64,000 nucleotides of DNA. Origin: Afifella pfennigii DSM 17143 (GTDB lineage Bacteria; Pseudomonadota; Alphaproteobacteria; Rhizobiales; Afifellaceae). Position 1 is the stretch's first letter; every line of letters starts with the position of its first letter. The translations under genes were made by a program, and so were the position numbers. Positions 33,690 to 42,171 of the stretch are shown one piece after another. The notes beneath the pieces were generated by a model. That model worked only from the letters and a program-made list of their open reading frames with translations, did not search any database and had not been told where the DNA came from. The DNA is taken from NCBI RefSeq assembly GCF_000688515.1, contig NZ_JHZK01000012.1, forward strand, positions 36,188 through 100,187. The letters run 5' to 3'.

Positions 33690-34121
33690 GTGAGCGATCG
33701 CGTTCTCGGCGGATGCGGGCTCCTGCTGGCGTTTTTCTATATCTGGCAGGCGACGCAGATCAGAGTGAGTTTCATCTCCGACCCGCTCGGGCCGAAGAGC
33801 TTTCCCATCATCATCGGCGCGATGCTCGGCCTTGCCAGCCTCTACATGATCTTGCGGCCCGATCCGGAGCCCGTCTGGCCTCGCTTTGCCCGGCTTTTTG
33901 AGATCGCCGTCGCCGTCGCTGTCCTCGCCGCCTACGCCATGCTCCTGCCGGAACTCGGCTTCGTCATCTCCACCGCGCTCGCCGCCGCCTTCCTGTCCTG
34001 GCGCCTCGGGGCGGGGCCCATCGCCGCCCCGGTCGCGGGGATCGGCATCTCGCTCGGCATCTATGCCGTCTTCCACCTCATCCTCGGCCTGTCGCTGGCG
34101 CGCGGGCCGCTCGGCTTGTGA
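33690..34121 (+). CDS. tctB: TctB-family small membrane subunit
   Basis: A 143-residue protein with four predicted membrane helices: GGCGLLLAFFYIWQATQ, SFPIIIGAMLGLASLYMIL, IAVAVAVLAAYAMLLPELGF and APVAGIGISLGIYAVFHLIL. The motif DPLGPKSFP between the first two is typical of TctB. It associates with TctA. GTG start at 33690 with a strong GGGAGGAAGG ribosome-binding site. tctA starts nine bases after its stop codon. Confidence 0.9.
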   Translation: MSDRVLGGCGLLLAFFYIWQATQIRVSFISDPLGPKSFPIIIGAMLGLASLYMILRPDPEPVWPRFARLFEIAVAVAVLAAYAMLLPELGFVISTALAAAFLSWRLGAGPIAAPVAGIGISLGIYAVFHLILGLSLARGPLGL

Positions 34122-34130
34122 GGCGGCGCC

Positions 34131-35675
34131 ATGGAGACGCTTTCCAATCTCGCCGACGGCTTCGTCATCGCGCTGACGCTGCAGAACCTCTTCCTGGCGC
34201 TGCTCGGCTGCTTCCTCGGCACCGTCATCGGCGCGCTGCCGGGGCTCGGCCCCTCCAACGGCGTCGCCATCCTCATCCCGCTCGCCTTCACGCTCGGCCT
34301 GCCGGCGACGCCGGCGCTCATCCTTTTGACCAGCGTCTATTACGGCGCCATGTATGGCGGGCGCATCTCCTCCATCCTGCTCAACATCCCCGGCGACGAG
34401 CCGGCGATGATGACGACGCTGGACGGCTATCCGATGGCCCAGCAGGGAAGGGCCGGGGAGGCACTGGCGCTTTCCGGCGTCGCCTCCTTCGTCGGCGCCT
34501 TCTTCGCCACATGGGGCCTCGTCTTCCTCGCCCCGCAGCTCGTCAAGGTGGCGCTGCTCTTCGGCCCGGCGGAGTATTTCGCCCTGTTCTCGCTCGCCTT
34601 CGCCACGCTCGGGGGCATCGCCTCCAGGAACCAGGCGAAGGCGGCGATGGCCGCCGCGCTCGGGCTCGGCATCGCCATGATCGGCGTCGACGGGCAGACC
34701 GGCGTGCCGCGCTTTGCCTTCGGCAACGTGCATTTTTACGACGGCATCGACTTTCTGGTCGCCATCGTCGGCCTCTTCGCCGTCTCGGAAGTCTTCGTCT
34801 TTCTGGAGCATCGCGGCGAGGCGAGGGGCGCGGGCCAGGAAGACAAGATGAAGCTCGGGCGGGTGACGCCCTCGCTCGCCACGCTGGCGGGGACGGGCTG
34901 GACGATGGCGCGCAGCACCGTGCTCGGCTTTCTCTCCGGCGTGCTGCCGGGGGCGGGCGCCTCGCTCGGCTCCTTCATCTCCTATTCGGTGGAAAAGCGC
35001 CTCGTCGACCGCGAAGGCACCTTTGGCACGGGCGATCCGCGCGGGGTGGCGGCGCCGGAGGCCGGCAACAACGCCGCCGCCGGCGGGGCGCTGGTGCCGA
35101 TGCTGGCGCTCGGCGTGCCGGGCTCCGGCACCACGGCGGTGCTTCTGGCCATGCTGCTGGCGCTCAACATCACGCCGGGGCCGCTGCTGTTCCAGTCCAA
35201 CCCGGATGTGGTGTGGGGCCTGGTTGCGGCGCTGTTCATCGGCAATCTGATGCTGCTTCTGCTCAACATTCCGATGGTCAGCCTGTTCGTGCGCGTCCTT
35301 CTGGTGCCGCCGAAATACCTGATGCCGATCGTGGCGATGATCTCCTTCGTCGGCATCTACGGCATTTCCGGCTCCACCTTCGACCTTCTGGTGATGATCG
35401 TCTTCGGCGTCATCGGCTGGGTTTTGCGCAAGCTGGAAGTGCCGCTGGTGCCGATCATCCTCGGCGTGCTCCTCGGCAACGAGATGGAATCGAACCTGCG
35501 CCGCGCCCTCACCATCTCCGACGGCGACTGGTCGATCCTCGTCGGCTCGCCGCTCGCCATCATCCTGTGGGCGCTGGCCATCACCGGCTTCGTCCTGCCG
35601 ATGCTCTTCGGCCGCTTCTTCCGCATGCGCATGCGCCACGAGCGGGCGGGCGAAGAGGGCGCCGACCCGGACTGA
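34131..35675 (+). CDS. tctA: TctA-family tricarboxylate permease
   Basis: Large channel subunit of 514 residues with about twelve membrane segments. Family hallmarks are GALPGLGPSNGVAILIPLAF, the second repeat VLPGAGASLGSFISYSVEKR and VPMLALGVPGSGTTAVLLA. The two Gly/Pro-rich loops arise from an internal duplication typical of TctA. It ends the tctCBA unit; a GC-rich hairpin (35680-35704) follows without a T-run. The neighbouring molybdenum hydroxylase genes may act on the imported acid, but that is inference. Confidence 0.9.
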   Translation: METLSNLADGFVIALTLQNLFLALLGCFLGTVIGALPGLGPSNGVAILIPLAFTLGLPATPALILLTSVYYGAMYGGRISSILLNIPGDEPAMMTTLDGYPMAQQGRAGEALALSGVASFVGAFFATWGLVFLAPQLVKVALLFGPAEYFALFSLAFATLGGIASRNQAKAAMAAALGLGIAMIGVDGQTGVPRFAFGNVHFYDGIDFLVAIVGLFAVSEVFVFLEHRGEARGAGQEDKMKLGRVTPSLATLAGTGWTMARSTVLGFLSGVLPGAGASLGSFISYSVEKRLVDREGTFGTGDPRGVAAPEAGNNAAAGGALVPMLALGVPGSGTTAVLLAMLLALNITPGPLLFQSNPDVVWGLVAALFIGNLMLLLLNIPMVSLFVRVLLVPPKYLMPIVAMISFVGIYGISGSTFDLLVMIVFGVIGWVLRKLEVPLVPIILGVLLGNEMESNLRRALTISDGDWSILVGSPLAIILWALAITGFVLPMLFGRFFRMRMRHERAGEEGADPD

Positions 35676-35817
35676 GCGGGCCGGCGCCGCGGCGGTGCGC
35701 CGGCATCATCGCCGCATGTCAGACAAGATGGTTGCGCCTGCCGGCCAAACGCGACATGGCGAGGCAAAGCGCTTCTCGGCGATGCTGGCCACGAGGCGGG
35801 TTTGTCATCCAGTCCTG

Positions 35818-35873
35818 TCTATGTAATAATAGAATGAATATCATAAATTATCTCGGTTTCTCAATTACATAGA
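35818..35873. repeat. Inverted repeat upstream of the molybdenum hydroxylase operon
   Basis: TCTATGTAAT (35818-35827) and its complement ATTACATAGA (35864-35873) form perfect 10-bp arms 36 bp apart in a markedly AT-rich segment. The right arm ends 50 bp before the first hydroxylase gene. Two inverted binding sites for a dimeric regulator would explain it; the regulator is not identified. Confidence 0.5.
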
Positions 35874-35922
35874 TTGCCGCTTATCTGCGGGGGAAGCCTT
35901 CGGGACAAGGAGGAATCGCGCC

Positions 35923-38292
35923 ATGGGCAAGCAAGGGGTGGGTGTCGCCCTTCGCCGCAAGGAAGACGACCGATTGATGCGCGGTCGCGGCCGCTTCATC
36001 GGCGATGTGCGCTTTGAGGGACAGGTGGAACTCGCCTTCGTGCGCAGCCCCGTCGCCCATGGCCGCATCCTTGGCGTCAACATCCCGCCGGAACATCGCG
36101 AGCGCGTCTATCTCATGGAGGACATGAAGGGCGTTGCCGGCATTCTCGCCCGCTCCGGCCTGCCCGGCTTCAAGGCCTCCGTGCAGATGCCGCTGGCACA
36201 GGGCAAGGTGCGCTTCGCCGGCGAGCCGATCGCCATGTGCGTGGCGGCAACGCGCGCCGAAGCGGAGGATATCGCCGCCACCGTCACGCCGGAGATCGAG
36301 GAGCTCGCCGCCAATCACGACATGCTGGAGGCGACCAAGAAGGGCGCGCCGAAGGTCCACGACGACTGGGCCGACAATGTTTTCCTGGAAACCTTCATCG
36401 ACGGCGACATCGACAGCGTGGCGAAAGACGCGCCGATCGCCGTCAGCCGCACCATCCGCACCGGCAGGCAATGCATGGCGCCGCTGGAGGGCAAGGGCTG
36501 CATCGCCTTCTACGACCGCTATGTGGAGCAGCTGGTGCTTTGGACGGCCACTCAGATGCCGCATATCGTGCGCAGCGGCCTTGCCGAATGTCTCGGCATG
36601 GAGCATCGCAAGATCCGCGTCGTGGCGCCCGATGTCGGCGGCGGCTTCGGCTGGAAGGGCCTGTTGCAGCCGGAGGAGGTCTGCGCCGCCTGGCTCGCCA
36701 TGCATCTCGACCGGCCGGTGAAATGGCTGGAGGACCGGCGCGAACATCTCATCGCCGCCGCCAATTGCCGCGAGCATCATTACGAGCTCACCGCCTATGC
36801 CGACCGCAGCGGGCGCATTCTCGGCCTCGATGCCGTTGCCCATGTCGATGCCGGCGCCTATTCGGTCTATCCCTTTTCCGCCTGCCTTGAGGCGGCGCAG
36901 GTCGGCTCCATCCTGCCCGGTCCCTACGACCTCACCCATTATCGCTGCCGCACCTATTCGGTGTGCACCAACAAGCCGCCGATCGTGCCCTATCGCGGCG
37001 TCGCGCGCACCGGCGTGTGTTTCGCCATGGAGCTGATGGTCGACGCCATCGCCCGCGAGGCGGGGCTGGAGCCGCACGAGGTGCGGCTCGCCAATCTCGT
37101 CACGCCGGAGCAGATGCCCTACCGCAACGTCACCGGCAAGGATTTCGACCTCGGCGACTACCCGGAGAGCCTGCGCCGCGCCGCCGAGATGATCGGCCAT
37201 GACGAGGTGCGCCGGCGCCAGGAAGTCGGCGAGGCGGACGGGCGGAAGATCGGCATCGGCTACGCCACCTATTGCGAGCAGGGCGCCCACGGCACCTCCG
37301 TCTATCACGGCTGGGGCATTCCCATGGTGCCGGGCTTCGAGCAGAGCCAGGTGCGCCTCACCCCCGACGGCACGCTGGAAGTCAGGGTGGGCAACCAGAG
37401 CCACGGCCAGTCGCTGGAGACGACGCTGGCGCAGGTGGTGAACGAGGTGCTCGGCGTCGATCCGGAGAAAGTGAACGTCCTGCATGGCGACACGGCGCTG
37501 TCGCCCTATTCGACCGGCACCTGGGGCTCGCGCTCGGCGGTGATGGTGGGCGGGGCCGTCGCCGCGGCCTGCGAGAAGCTTGGCGAGCGCATCCTCGGCA
37601 TCGGTGCCCATCTTCTGCAGGCGCGCCCGGAGGAAGTGCGCATCGCCGACGGTGCCGTCGCCAGCGAGGCGGGCTCCGTCAGCTTCGCCGAGATCGCCGC
37701 GACCTGGTATCTGAAGCCGCAGAACCTGCCGCCCGGCGTCAATCCGGACGGGCTGGAACTGACCGCCGGCTACCGGCCGAAGGTCGATACCGGCACCTTC
37801 TCCTACGCCAGTCATGCCGCCATGGTGGCCGTCGACCTTGAAACGGGCCATGTCGACCTTCTCGATTACGTCATCGTGGAGGATGGCGGCGTGCTCATCA
37901 ATCCGATGGTGGTGGACGGGCAGATCTACGGCGGCACGGCCCAGGGCGTCGGCACGGCGCTCTACGAGGAGATGACCTATGACGGTCACGGCCAGCCCCT
38001 GGCCTCCACGCTCGCCGACTACATCCTGCCGGGCGCCAACGAGGTGCCGGATGTGCGTATCGCGCATATGGAGACGCCGTCGCCGAATACGCGCTTCGGC
38101 CAGAAGGGCATCGGCGAGGGGGGCGCCATCGCGCCGCCCGCCGCCATCACCAATGCCATCAACGACGCAGTGAAGGATCTCGGCGTGGAGATGAACGTTT
38201 CGCCGGTCACGCCCTATCGGCTCCTGGCCGCCATCACCGAGGCGCAGACGGCGGGCGGCGCCGTGCGCCAGAAAGAGGAAGCGGCAGCATGA
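35923..38292 (+). CDS. Molybdopterin-binding subunit of a xanthine dehydrogenase-family hydroxylase (CoxL-like)
   Basis: Large subunit of 789 residues. The Mo-pterin contacts DVGGGFGWKG and the catalytic Glu732 in FGQKGIGEGGA are present, so it should hydroxylate a substrate with water as oxygen donor. The active-site loop reads IVPYRGVARTGVC and not the AYRCSFR of true CO dehydrogenase, so CO oxidation is not expected. The substrate is unknown; N-heterocycles, aldehydes and carboxylic acids are handled by relatives. It starts a three-gene operon with ATGA overlaps (large, medium, small) behind the AT-rich inverted repeat. Confidence 0.85.
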   Translation: MGKQGVGVALRRKEDDRLMRGRGRFIGDVRFEGQVELAFVRSPVAHGRILGVNIPPEHRERVYLMEDMKGVAGILARSGLPGFKASVQMPLAQGKVRFAGEPIAMCVAATRAEAEDIAATVTPEIEELAANHDMLEATKKGAPKVHDDWADNVFLETFIDGDIDSVAKDAPIAVSRTIRTGRQCMAPLEGKGCIAFYDRYVEQLVLWTATQMPHIVRSGLAECLGMEHRKIRVVAPDVGGGFGWKGLLQPEEVCAAWLAMHLDRPVKWLEDRREHLIAAANCREHHYELTAYADRSGRILGLDAVAHVDAGAYSVYPFSACLEAAQVGSILPGPYDLTHYRCRTYSVCTNKPPIVPYRGVARTGVCFAMELMVDAIAREAGLEPHEVRLANLVTPEQMPYRNVTGKDFDLGDYPESLRRAAEMIGHDEVRRRQEVGEADGRKIGIGYATYCEQGAHGTSVYHGWGIPMVPGFEQSQVRLTPDGTLEVRVGNQSHGQSLETTLAQVVNEVLGVDPEKVNVLHGDTALSPYSTGTWGSRSAVMVGGAVAAACEKLGERILGIGAHLLQARPEEVRIADGAVASEAGSVSFAEIAATWYLKPQNLPPGVNPDGLELTAGYRPKVDTGTFSYASHAAMVAVDLETGHVDLLDYVIVEDGGVLINPMVVDGQIYGGTAQGVGTALYEEMTYDGHGQPLASTLADYILPGANEVPDVRIAHMETPSPNTRFGQKGIGEGGAIAPPAAITNAINDAVKDLGVEMNVSPVTPYRLLAAITEAQTAGGAVRQKEEAAA

Positions 38293-39107
38293 AGCCGGTG
38301 CCTTTCGATCTCGTCGTCGCCAAGGACGTCGCCGGCGCCGTCAAGGCGCTTGGCGAGGAGGGGGCGAAGGCCGTCGGCGGCTTTCAGAGCCTCGGCCCGA
38401 TGCTCAATCTGCGCCTTGCCCAGCCGCGCATCCTCATCGACGTGACGCGCATCCCGGAGCTGCGCGGCATACAAAGGAGCGATGAGAGCGTCGTCTACGG
38501 CGCCTGCATCACCCATGCGGAGTTCGAGGACGGCGCCGTTTTCGACCCGACCGGGGGCGCGCTCGCCAGAGTGGCGAGCGGCATCGCCTATCGCGCCGTG
38601 CGCACGCGCGGCACCATCGGCGGCAGCCTTGCCCATGGCGACCCGGCGGCCGACTGGCCGGTGGCGCTGGGGGCGCTGGATGCGCGCGTGCGCATCGCCG
38701 GCGAGCGCGGCGTCAGGCAGATGCCGGTGGCAAGCTTCATGACCGGAGCCTTCGCCACCGCCCTGCAGCCGAACGAGGTGGTGGTGGCGGTGGAAGTGCC
38801 GCGGCCCTCGCCGCAGGCGCGCTTCGGCTTCTGGAAATTCTGCCGCAAGGTCGGCGAGCTCGCCGAGGCGATCTGCGGCGTCTATTGCGATCCGGAACGC
38901 GGCGTGCACCGGATCATGATCGGGGCGATGGAGGGGCGGCCCGTGGTGCTGGCGGACGTGCCGGAGGTGTTTGAGGATGCGCGCGCGCTCGAAGCCGCGC
39001 TCGCCGATCTCGATCTCGGTTCGGACCCGGTGCACCGCAAGCTGCATCTCGCCGCCATCAAGCGCGCCGTCGCCGATATGCGCCAAGTCTCAGGAGCTTC
39101 CGCATGA
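38289..39107 (+). CDS. FAD-binding subunit of the molybdenum hydroxylase (CoxM-like)
   Basis: Medium subunit of 272 residues, FAD_binding_5 type. Flavin contacts are AVGGFQSLGPMLNLRLAQP near residue 29 and TIGGSLAHGDPAADWPVAL near residue 111. The C-terminal CO_deh_flav_C part starts at about residue 170 (FGFWKFCRKVGELAEAICGV). It passes electrons from the iron-sulphur subunit to NAD or quinone. The start overlaps the large-subunit stop and its stop overlaps the next gene, both in ATGA. Confidence 0.85.
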   Translation: MKPVPFDLVVAKDVAGAVKALGEEGAKAVGGFQSLGPMLNLRLAQPRILIDVTRIPELRGIQRSDESVVYGACITHAEFEDGAVFDPTGGALARVASGIAYRAVRTRGTIGGSLAHGDPAADWPVALGALDARVRIAGERGVRQMPVASFMTGAFATALQPNEVVVAVEVPRPSPQARFGFWKFCRKVGELAEAICGVYCDPERGVHRIMIGAMEGRPVVLADVPEVFEDARALEAALADLDLGSDPVHRKLHLAAIKRAVADMRQVSGASA

Positions 39108-40300
39108 ATGCCGTCGAGCTGACCGTTAACGGGCGCAAGGTTTCGGCCGAGGTCGAGCCGCGCACGCATCTGGCGGATTTCCTGCGCGAGCGCGAGCTTC
39201 TGACCGGCACGCATCTGGGATGCGAGCACGGCATCTGCGGCGCCTGCACCGTGCTCATCGACGGGGAGCCGGCGCGCTCGTGCATCACCTATCCGGCAAG
39301 CCTCGACGGGGCCGAGATCACCACGATCGAGGGCTTTGAGGAGGATAAGGTGATGGCGGCGCTGCGCGAGGCGTTCCAGCGCGAACATGCGCTGCAATGC
39401 GGCTATTGCACGCCGGGCATGCTGGTCATGGCGCGCGATATCGTTCTGCGCCTGAAAGAGCCCGATACGGAAAAGATCCGCTACGAGCTTTCCGGCAATC
39501 TTTGCCGGTGCACGGGCTATGTCGGCATCGTGCGGGCGATCGAAAGCACCATCCTCGCCCATCACGGCGCCGGCAAGGACGCGGTCGCGGGGGGCGCGGT
39601 CGCGGGGGGCGCGGCAGCGGCGGCGGCGATGGCGCCGAGACGGGCCCTGTCCGATGTCGCCCCGCCGGCGGTGACGCTGAGCGAAGAAGAAGCCGGACCG
39701 GTTTCCTCGGCGCGGCTGGAGGAGCTGAAATTCGAGAATACCGAGGACGGGGCGACGCGCATCACCCAGGCCTTCGTCGTCGGCTTTCCGCGCAAGCAGG
39801 TCTGGGACTTCTTCCAAGACCCAAGAAAGGTGGTCGGCTGCATGCCGGGCGCCAGCCTGTCGGAAGTGCATGCGGACGGGCGGGTCGCCGGCGAGATGCG
39901 CATCCGCCTCGGGCCGATGGGGGCGAGCTTCGCCGGCGAGGGCGAGATGGCCTCCGAGCCGGAGAGCTTCAGCGGCACCATCACCGGCCGCGGCAAGGAT
40001 ACCAGCAGCTCCACACGGGCGAGCGGCCTGGTGCATTACCGGCTGGAGGAAGCCGATGGCGGCGGGGCCACCCGCGTCGCCGTTTCGGTGGAATACACGC
40101 TGATGGGCCCGCTGGCGCAGGTCAGCCGCGGGGGGATCGCCCGCGATCTCGCCGGGCGGCTGACGCGCACCTTCGCGGAAAACCTGGAGGCGAGCCTTTC
40201 CGGCCGCGAGATCGCCAAGGGCAACGACGAGCTCGGCGCCGGCACGCTGCTTCTTGCCGTCATCAGGGACTGGCTGCGGCGCCTGTTCGGGCGCGGCTGA
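39104..40300 (+). CDS. Fusion of 2Fe-2S subunit (CoxS-like) with a CoxG-like SRPBCC domain
   Basis: A 398-residue protein where a small subunit of about 160 residues would be normal. Residues 1-160 hold two [2Fe-2S] centres: a ferredoxin-type set Cys40, Cys45, Cys48, Cys60 and a helical set Cys99, Cys102, Cys134, Cys136. An Ala/Gly linker (residues about 160-205, partly encoded by a 15-bp tandem repeat) joins it to a CoxG domain from about 205: ITQAFVVGFPRKQVWDFFQD, then VVGCMPGASLSEVH. CoxG in CO oxidisers helps anchor or mature the enzyme at the membrane, and the C-terminal DWLRRLFGRG is amphipathic. Fusion would deliver CoxG in 1:1 ratio with the enzyme. Confidence 0.85.
   Translation: MNAVELTVNGRKVSAEVEPRTHLADFLRERELLTGTHLGCEHGICGACTVLIDGEPARSCITYPASLDGAEITTIEGFEEDKVMAALREAFQREHALQCGYCTPGMLVMARDIVLRLKEPDTEKIRYELSGNLCRCTGYVGIVRAIESTILAHHGAGKDAVAGGAVAGGAAAAAAMAPRRALSDVAPPAVTLSEEEAGPVSSARLEELKFENTEDGATRITQAFVVGFPRKQVWDFFQDPRKVVGCMPGASLSEVHADGRVAGEMRIRLGPMGASFAGEGEMASEPESFSGTITGRGKDTSSSTRASGLVHYRLEEADGGGATRVAVSVEYTLMGPLAQVSRGGIARDLAGRLTRTFAENLEASLSGREIAKGNDELGAGTLLLAVIRDWLRRLFGRG
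39581..39610 (+). repeat. 15-bp tandem repeat in the CoxS-CoxG linker
   Basis: Two identical copies of GCGGTCGCGGGGGGC lie head to tail and encode AVAGG twice, followed by a diverged third partial copy. It lengthens the flexible linker between the two domains and could vary in copy number by slippage. Confidence 0.8.
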
Positions 40301-40315
40301 GCGGCATCAGAGCAA

Positions 40316-40343
40316 GACCGCGGCGCCATCGCGCGCCGCGGTC
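40316..40343. terminator. Stem-loop between convergent genes
   Basis: A perfect 11-bp GC stem (GACCGCGGCGC / GCGCCGCGGTC) with a CATCGC loop lies between the convergent ends of the hydroxylase operon and the GntR gene. No T-run follows on either strand, so it may act as a bidirectional block rather than a classical intrinsic terminator. Confidence 0.55.
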
Positions 40344-40351
40344 GAGATGGC

Positions 40352-41086
40352 TCAGCCGAGAAGGTCGATATCGAGGCGCACGCAATCGCCGCGATAGACG
40401 ATGTTGCCGGTGTAGATGACGGTATCGTCCGCGTCGGTGACGACGAGATGCGCCTCGGCGGTGGGAAAGCCGATGCCGATGCGCAGCAAGCTCGCCACGC
40501 GCGTATCGGCGGCGCCGATGATGAAGCTCTGATGCGCCGATTTGATGTTGAGCTCCGGCATGGTGGAGAGCACGCAGATGGAGGGCTCGCGGGTGAAACG
40601 CTCGGGCGCGCGCGCCACGATAAATTCCGCCACGTGCACGCAGGCGAAGGAGAAATTCTGGTTGCCGCGCGACTGCACGCTCTCAAAGTAGCTGTAAGAA
40701 TCGGCCGGCGTACCCTCGGCGGGCGCAATGGTCGGCGGCGGCACCGGCGCCTTCACCTCCAAAAAGCGCGGCGTGTTGGCGCCGATGGTGTTGACGATGG
40801 ACTGCCATTTAAGATCGAGCCGCAGCCACCTCTTATCCTCCACCGTGCCGGCGACGAAGGTTCCCTTGCCCTGGACGCGGCGCAAGAGCCCCTCATTCTC
40901 CAAAAGTTCCACCGCCTGGCGCACGGTGACCCTGGCGACCGCGAACTCGTCCTCCAGCGCGGCAAGCGTGGATATCTTCTCATTGGCGCGCCAATGGCCC
41001 TCCTCGATCCGCCGGCGGATAGCGGAGGCCACCTGCAGATAGCGGGGTATGGGGCTGCGGTCGTAATCGGGTGCCATCGTCGTCAC
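40352..41086 (-). CDS. GntR-family transcriptional regulator with UTRA domain
   Basis: A 244-residue HutC-type GntR protein. The N-terminal winged helix reads YLQVASAIRRRIEEGHWRAN, LEDEFAVARVTVRQAVELLE and GLLRRVQGKGTFVAG. The C-terminal UTRA ligand domain starts near residue 90 and ends DTVIYTGNIVYRGDCVRLDI. HutC-type regulators bind small pathway intermediates. It lies between the molybdenum hydroxylase operon and the F420 operon and reads away from the latter, with a 388-bp intergenic region. A weak copy of the 20-bp motif seen upstream of the catabolic island lies in that region, which makes this the best candidate for its regulator. Confidence 0.85.
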   Translation of the reverse strand: MTTMAPDYDRSPIPRYLQVASAIRRRIEEGHWRANEKISTLAALEDEFAVARVTVRQAVELLENEGLLRRVQGKGTFVAGTVEDKRWLRLDLKWQSIVNTIGANTPRFLEVKAPVPPPTIAPAEGTPADSYSYFESVQSRGNQNFSFACVHVAEFIVARAPERFTREPSICVLSTMPELNIKSAHQSFIIGAADTRVASLLRIGIGFPTAEAHLVVTDADDTVIYTGNIVYRGDCVRLDIDLLG

Positions 41087-41474
41087 GCTGGTTTCATAGC
41101 CTCCGTCGGTGCTGAAAGAGGGCGATCGTTAGTGGCGCCAGCGCAACCAGAAATCAAGCGTGGGCCAGAAAACTGACGGCTCGCTGGTGTTCGGCGGCTT
41201 GGCTTGACCCCCCACATGACCCTCGTATAGCATGTGGTATTAAATATAGGAACGCAGTATCTAAAAATCTAATGCATATGGCAATTTAGGTTGTATCGGG
41301 TTCACCCAAAAGGAGACATGGACAGGTGATGGGAATGGCTGAAAGCGCCGCCAAGCGGCGACAGCGGGCCACGCGCTCGCACAAGCGTGCCGCAGGCGCT
41401 GTAAGGGGCGCGCGACGCTCTGCCGAGATGAGGGGCTTCGCCATGGCAAGGCCGGTCGGGGTGGAGGCGTCGAT
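41087..41474. other. Divergent intergenic region between GntR gene and npdG
   Basis: This 388-bp region has an AT-rich core (about 41,215-41,310). TGGTATTAAATATAGGAACG at 41235-41254 matches 14 of 18 defined positions of the island motif seen at 53767, 58681 and 58865. A good Shine-Dalgarno AAAAGGAG sits at about 41,308-41,315, ahead of a possible small leader frame that runs into npdG. Confidence 0.4.
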
Positions 41475-41478
41475 ATGA
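41326..41478 (+). CDS. Possible small Arg-rich leader ORF overlapping npdG
   Basis: A 50-codon frame starting at GTG 41326 (or ATG 41329) behind AGGAG. It reads MGMAESAAKRRQRATRSHKR after the first residue, is strongly basic, and ends by overlapping the npdG start in ATGA. The four-base overlap is the same coupling device used elsewhere in this window. It could be a translational coupler or a coincidence of GC-rich sequence. No homologue is recognised. Confidence 0.3.
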   Translation: MMGMAESAAKRRQRATRSHKRAAGAVRGARRSAEMRGFAMARPVGVEASI

Positions 41479-42161
41479 GCGGCGCGCCTTCGCTCCTGGC
41501 CGTCCTCGGCGGCACCGGCGCCCTCGGCGGGGGCCTTGCCATCCGCGCGGCGCGCGCCGGCATTCCCGTCATCATCGGCTCGCGCACCAAGGAGAAGGGC
41601 GAGCAGGCGGCCGCCGCCATCAAGGCGGAGGTGCCGGAGGCCGATGTGCGCGGCACCGACAACGCCGAGGCGGCCGCCACCGGCGAGATGGTCGTCGTCA
41701 CCGTGCCGTTCGCGCATCAAGCCGACACGCTGGCGGCGATCGCCCCGCATGTCGGCGGCAAGATCGTCGTCGACACCACCGTGCCGCTGATGCCGCCGAA
41801 GGTGGCGCGCGTGCAGTTGCCGGAGGAAGGCTCTGCGGCGGCGCGGGCGGCGCGCACGCTCGGCCCGGATGTGCGCCTCGTCACCGGCTTTCACAACATC
41901 TCCGCACAGAAGCTGCGCGAGGAAGGTCCGGTCGCCTGCGACGTCCTCGTCTTCGGCGACGAGGTGGAGGCGCGCCAGGCCGTCGTCGATTTCGCCGACC
42001 GGCTGGGGCTGCGCGGCCTGCATGGCGGGGTTCTCGACAATTCCGTGGCGGCGGAGGCGATGACCTCCGTGCTGATCGCCATCAACAAGCGCTACAAGGT
42101 CGCCGAAGGGGCGGGCGTCCGCGTCACCGGCCTCGACAAGGGCGAGGGGGCGGACGGCTAA
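41475..42161 (+). CDS. npdG: F420H2:NADP oxidoreductase (NADPH-dependent F420 reductase)
   Basis: A 228-residue NpdG/Fno-type enzyme. The NADP domain begins LAVLGGTGALGGGLAIRAAR, followed by VIIGSRTKEKGEQ, in which the Arg after the second strand binds the NADP phosphate, then VVVTVPFAHQADTLAAIAP and LVTGFHNISAQKLREEG. It moves hydride between NADPH and coenzyme F420, so in an aerobe it would supply F420H2 for reductions. The family begins the F420 operon here, ten bases before cofE. A deaminating or proline-type reductase is not supported, since the F420-family SR and NIS motifs are intact. Confidence 0.85.
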   Translation: MSGAPSLLAVLGGTGALGGGLAIRAARAGIPVIIGSRTKEKGEQAAAAIKAEVPEADVRGTDNAEAAATGEMVVVTVPFAHQADTLAAIAPHVGGKIVVDTTVPLMPPKVARVQLPEEGSAAARAARTLGPDVRLVTGFHNISAQKLREEGPVACDVLVFGDEVEARQAVVDFADRLGLRGLHGGVLDNSVAAEAMTSVLIAINKRYKVAEGAGVRVTGLDKGEGADG

Positions 42162-42171
42162 GCCGCGGCAC

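Noticed and set aside
33558..35639. A 693-codon minus-strand frame
   Set aside because: Shadow of tctB and tctA; the composition is dominated by Asp, His, Arg and Glu with no domain.
35881..38067. A 728-codon minus-strand frame
   Set aside because: Antisense shadow of the molybdenum hydroxylase large subunit.
35923..40300. Aerobic CO dehydrogenase
   Set aside because: The active-site motif AYRCSFR is absent (PYRGVARTG instead), and the gene order large-medium-small is not the CoxMSL order.
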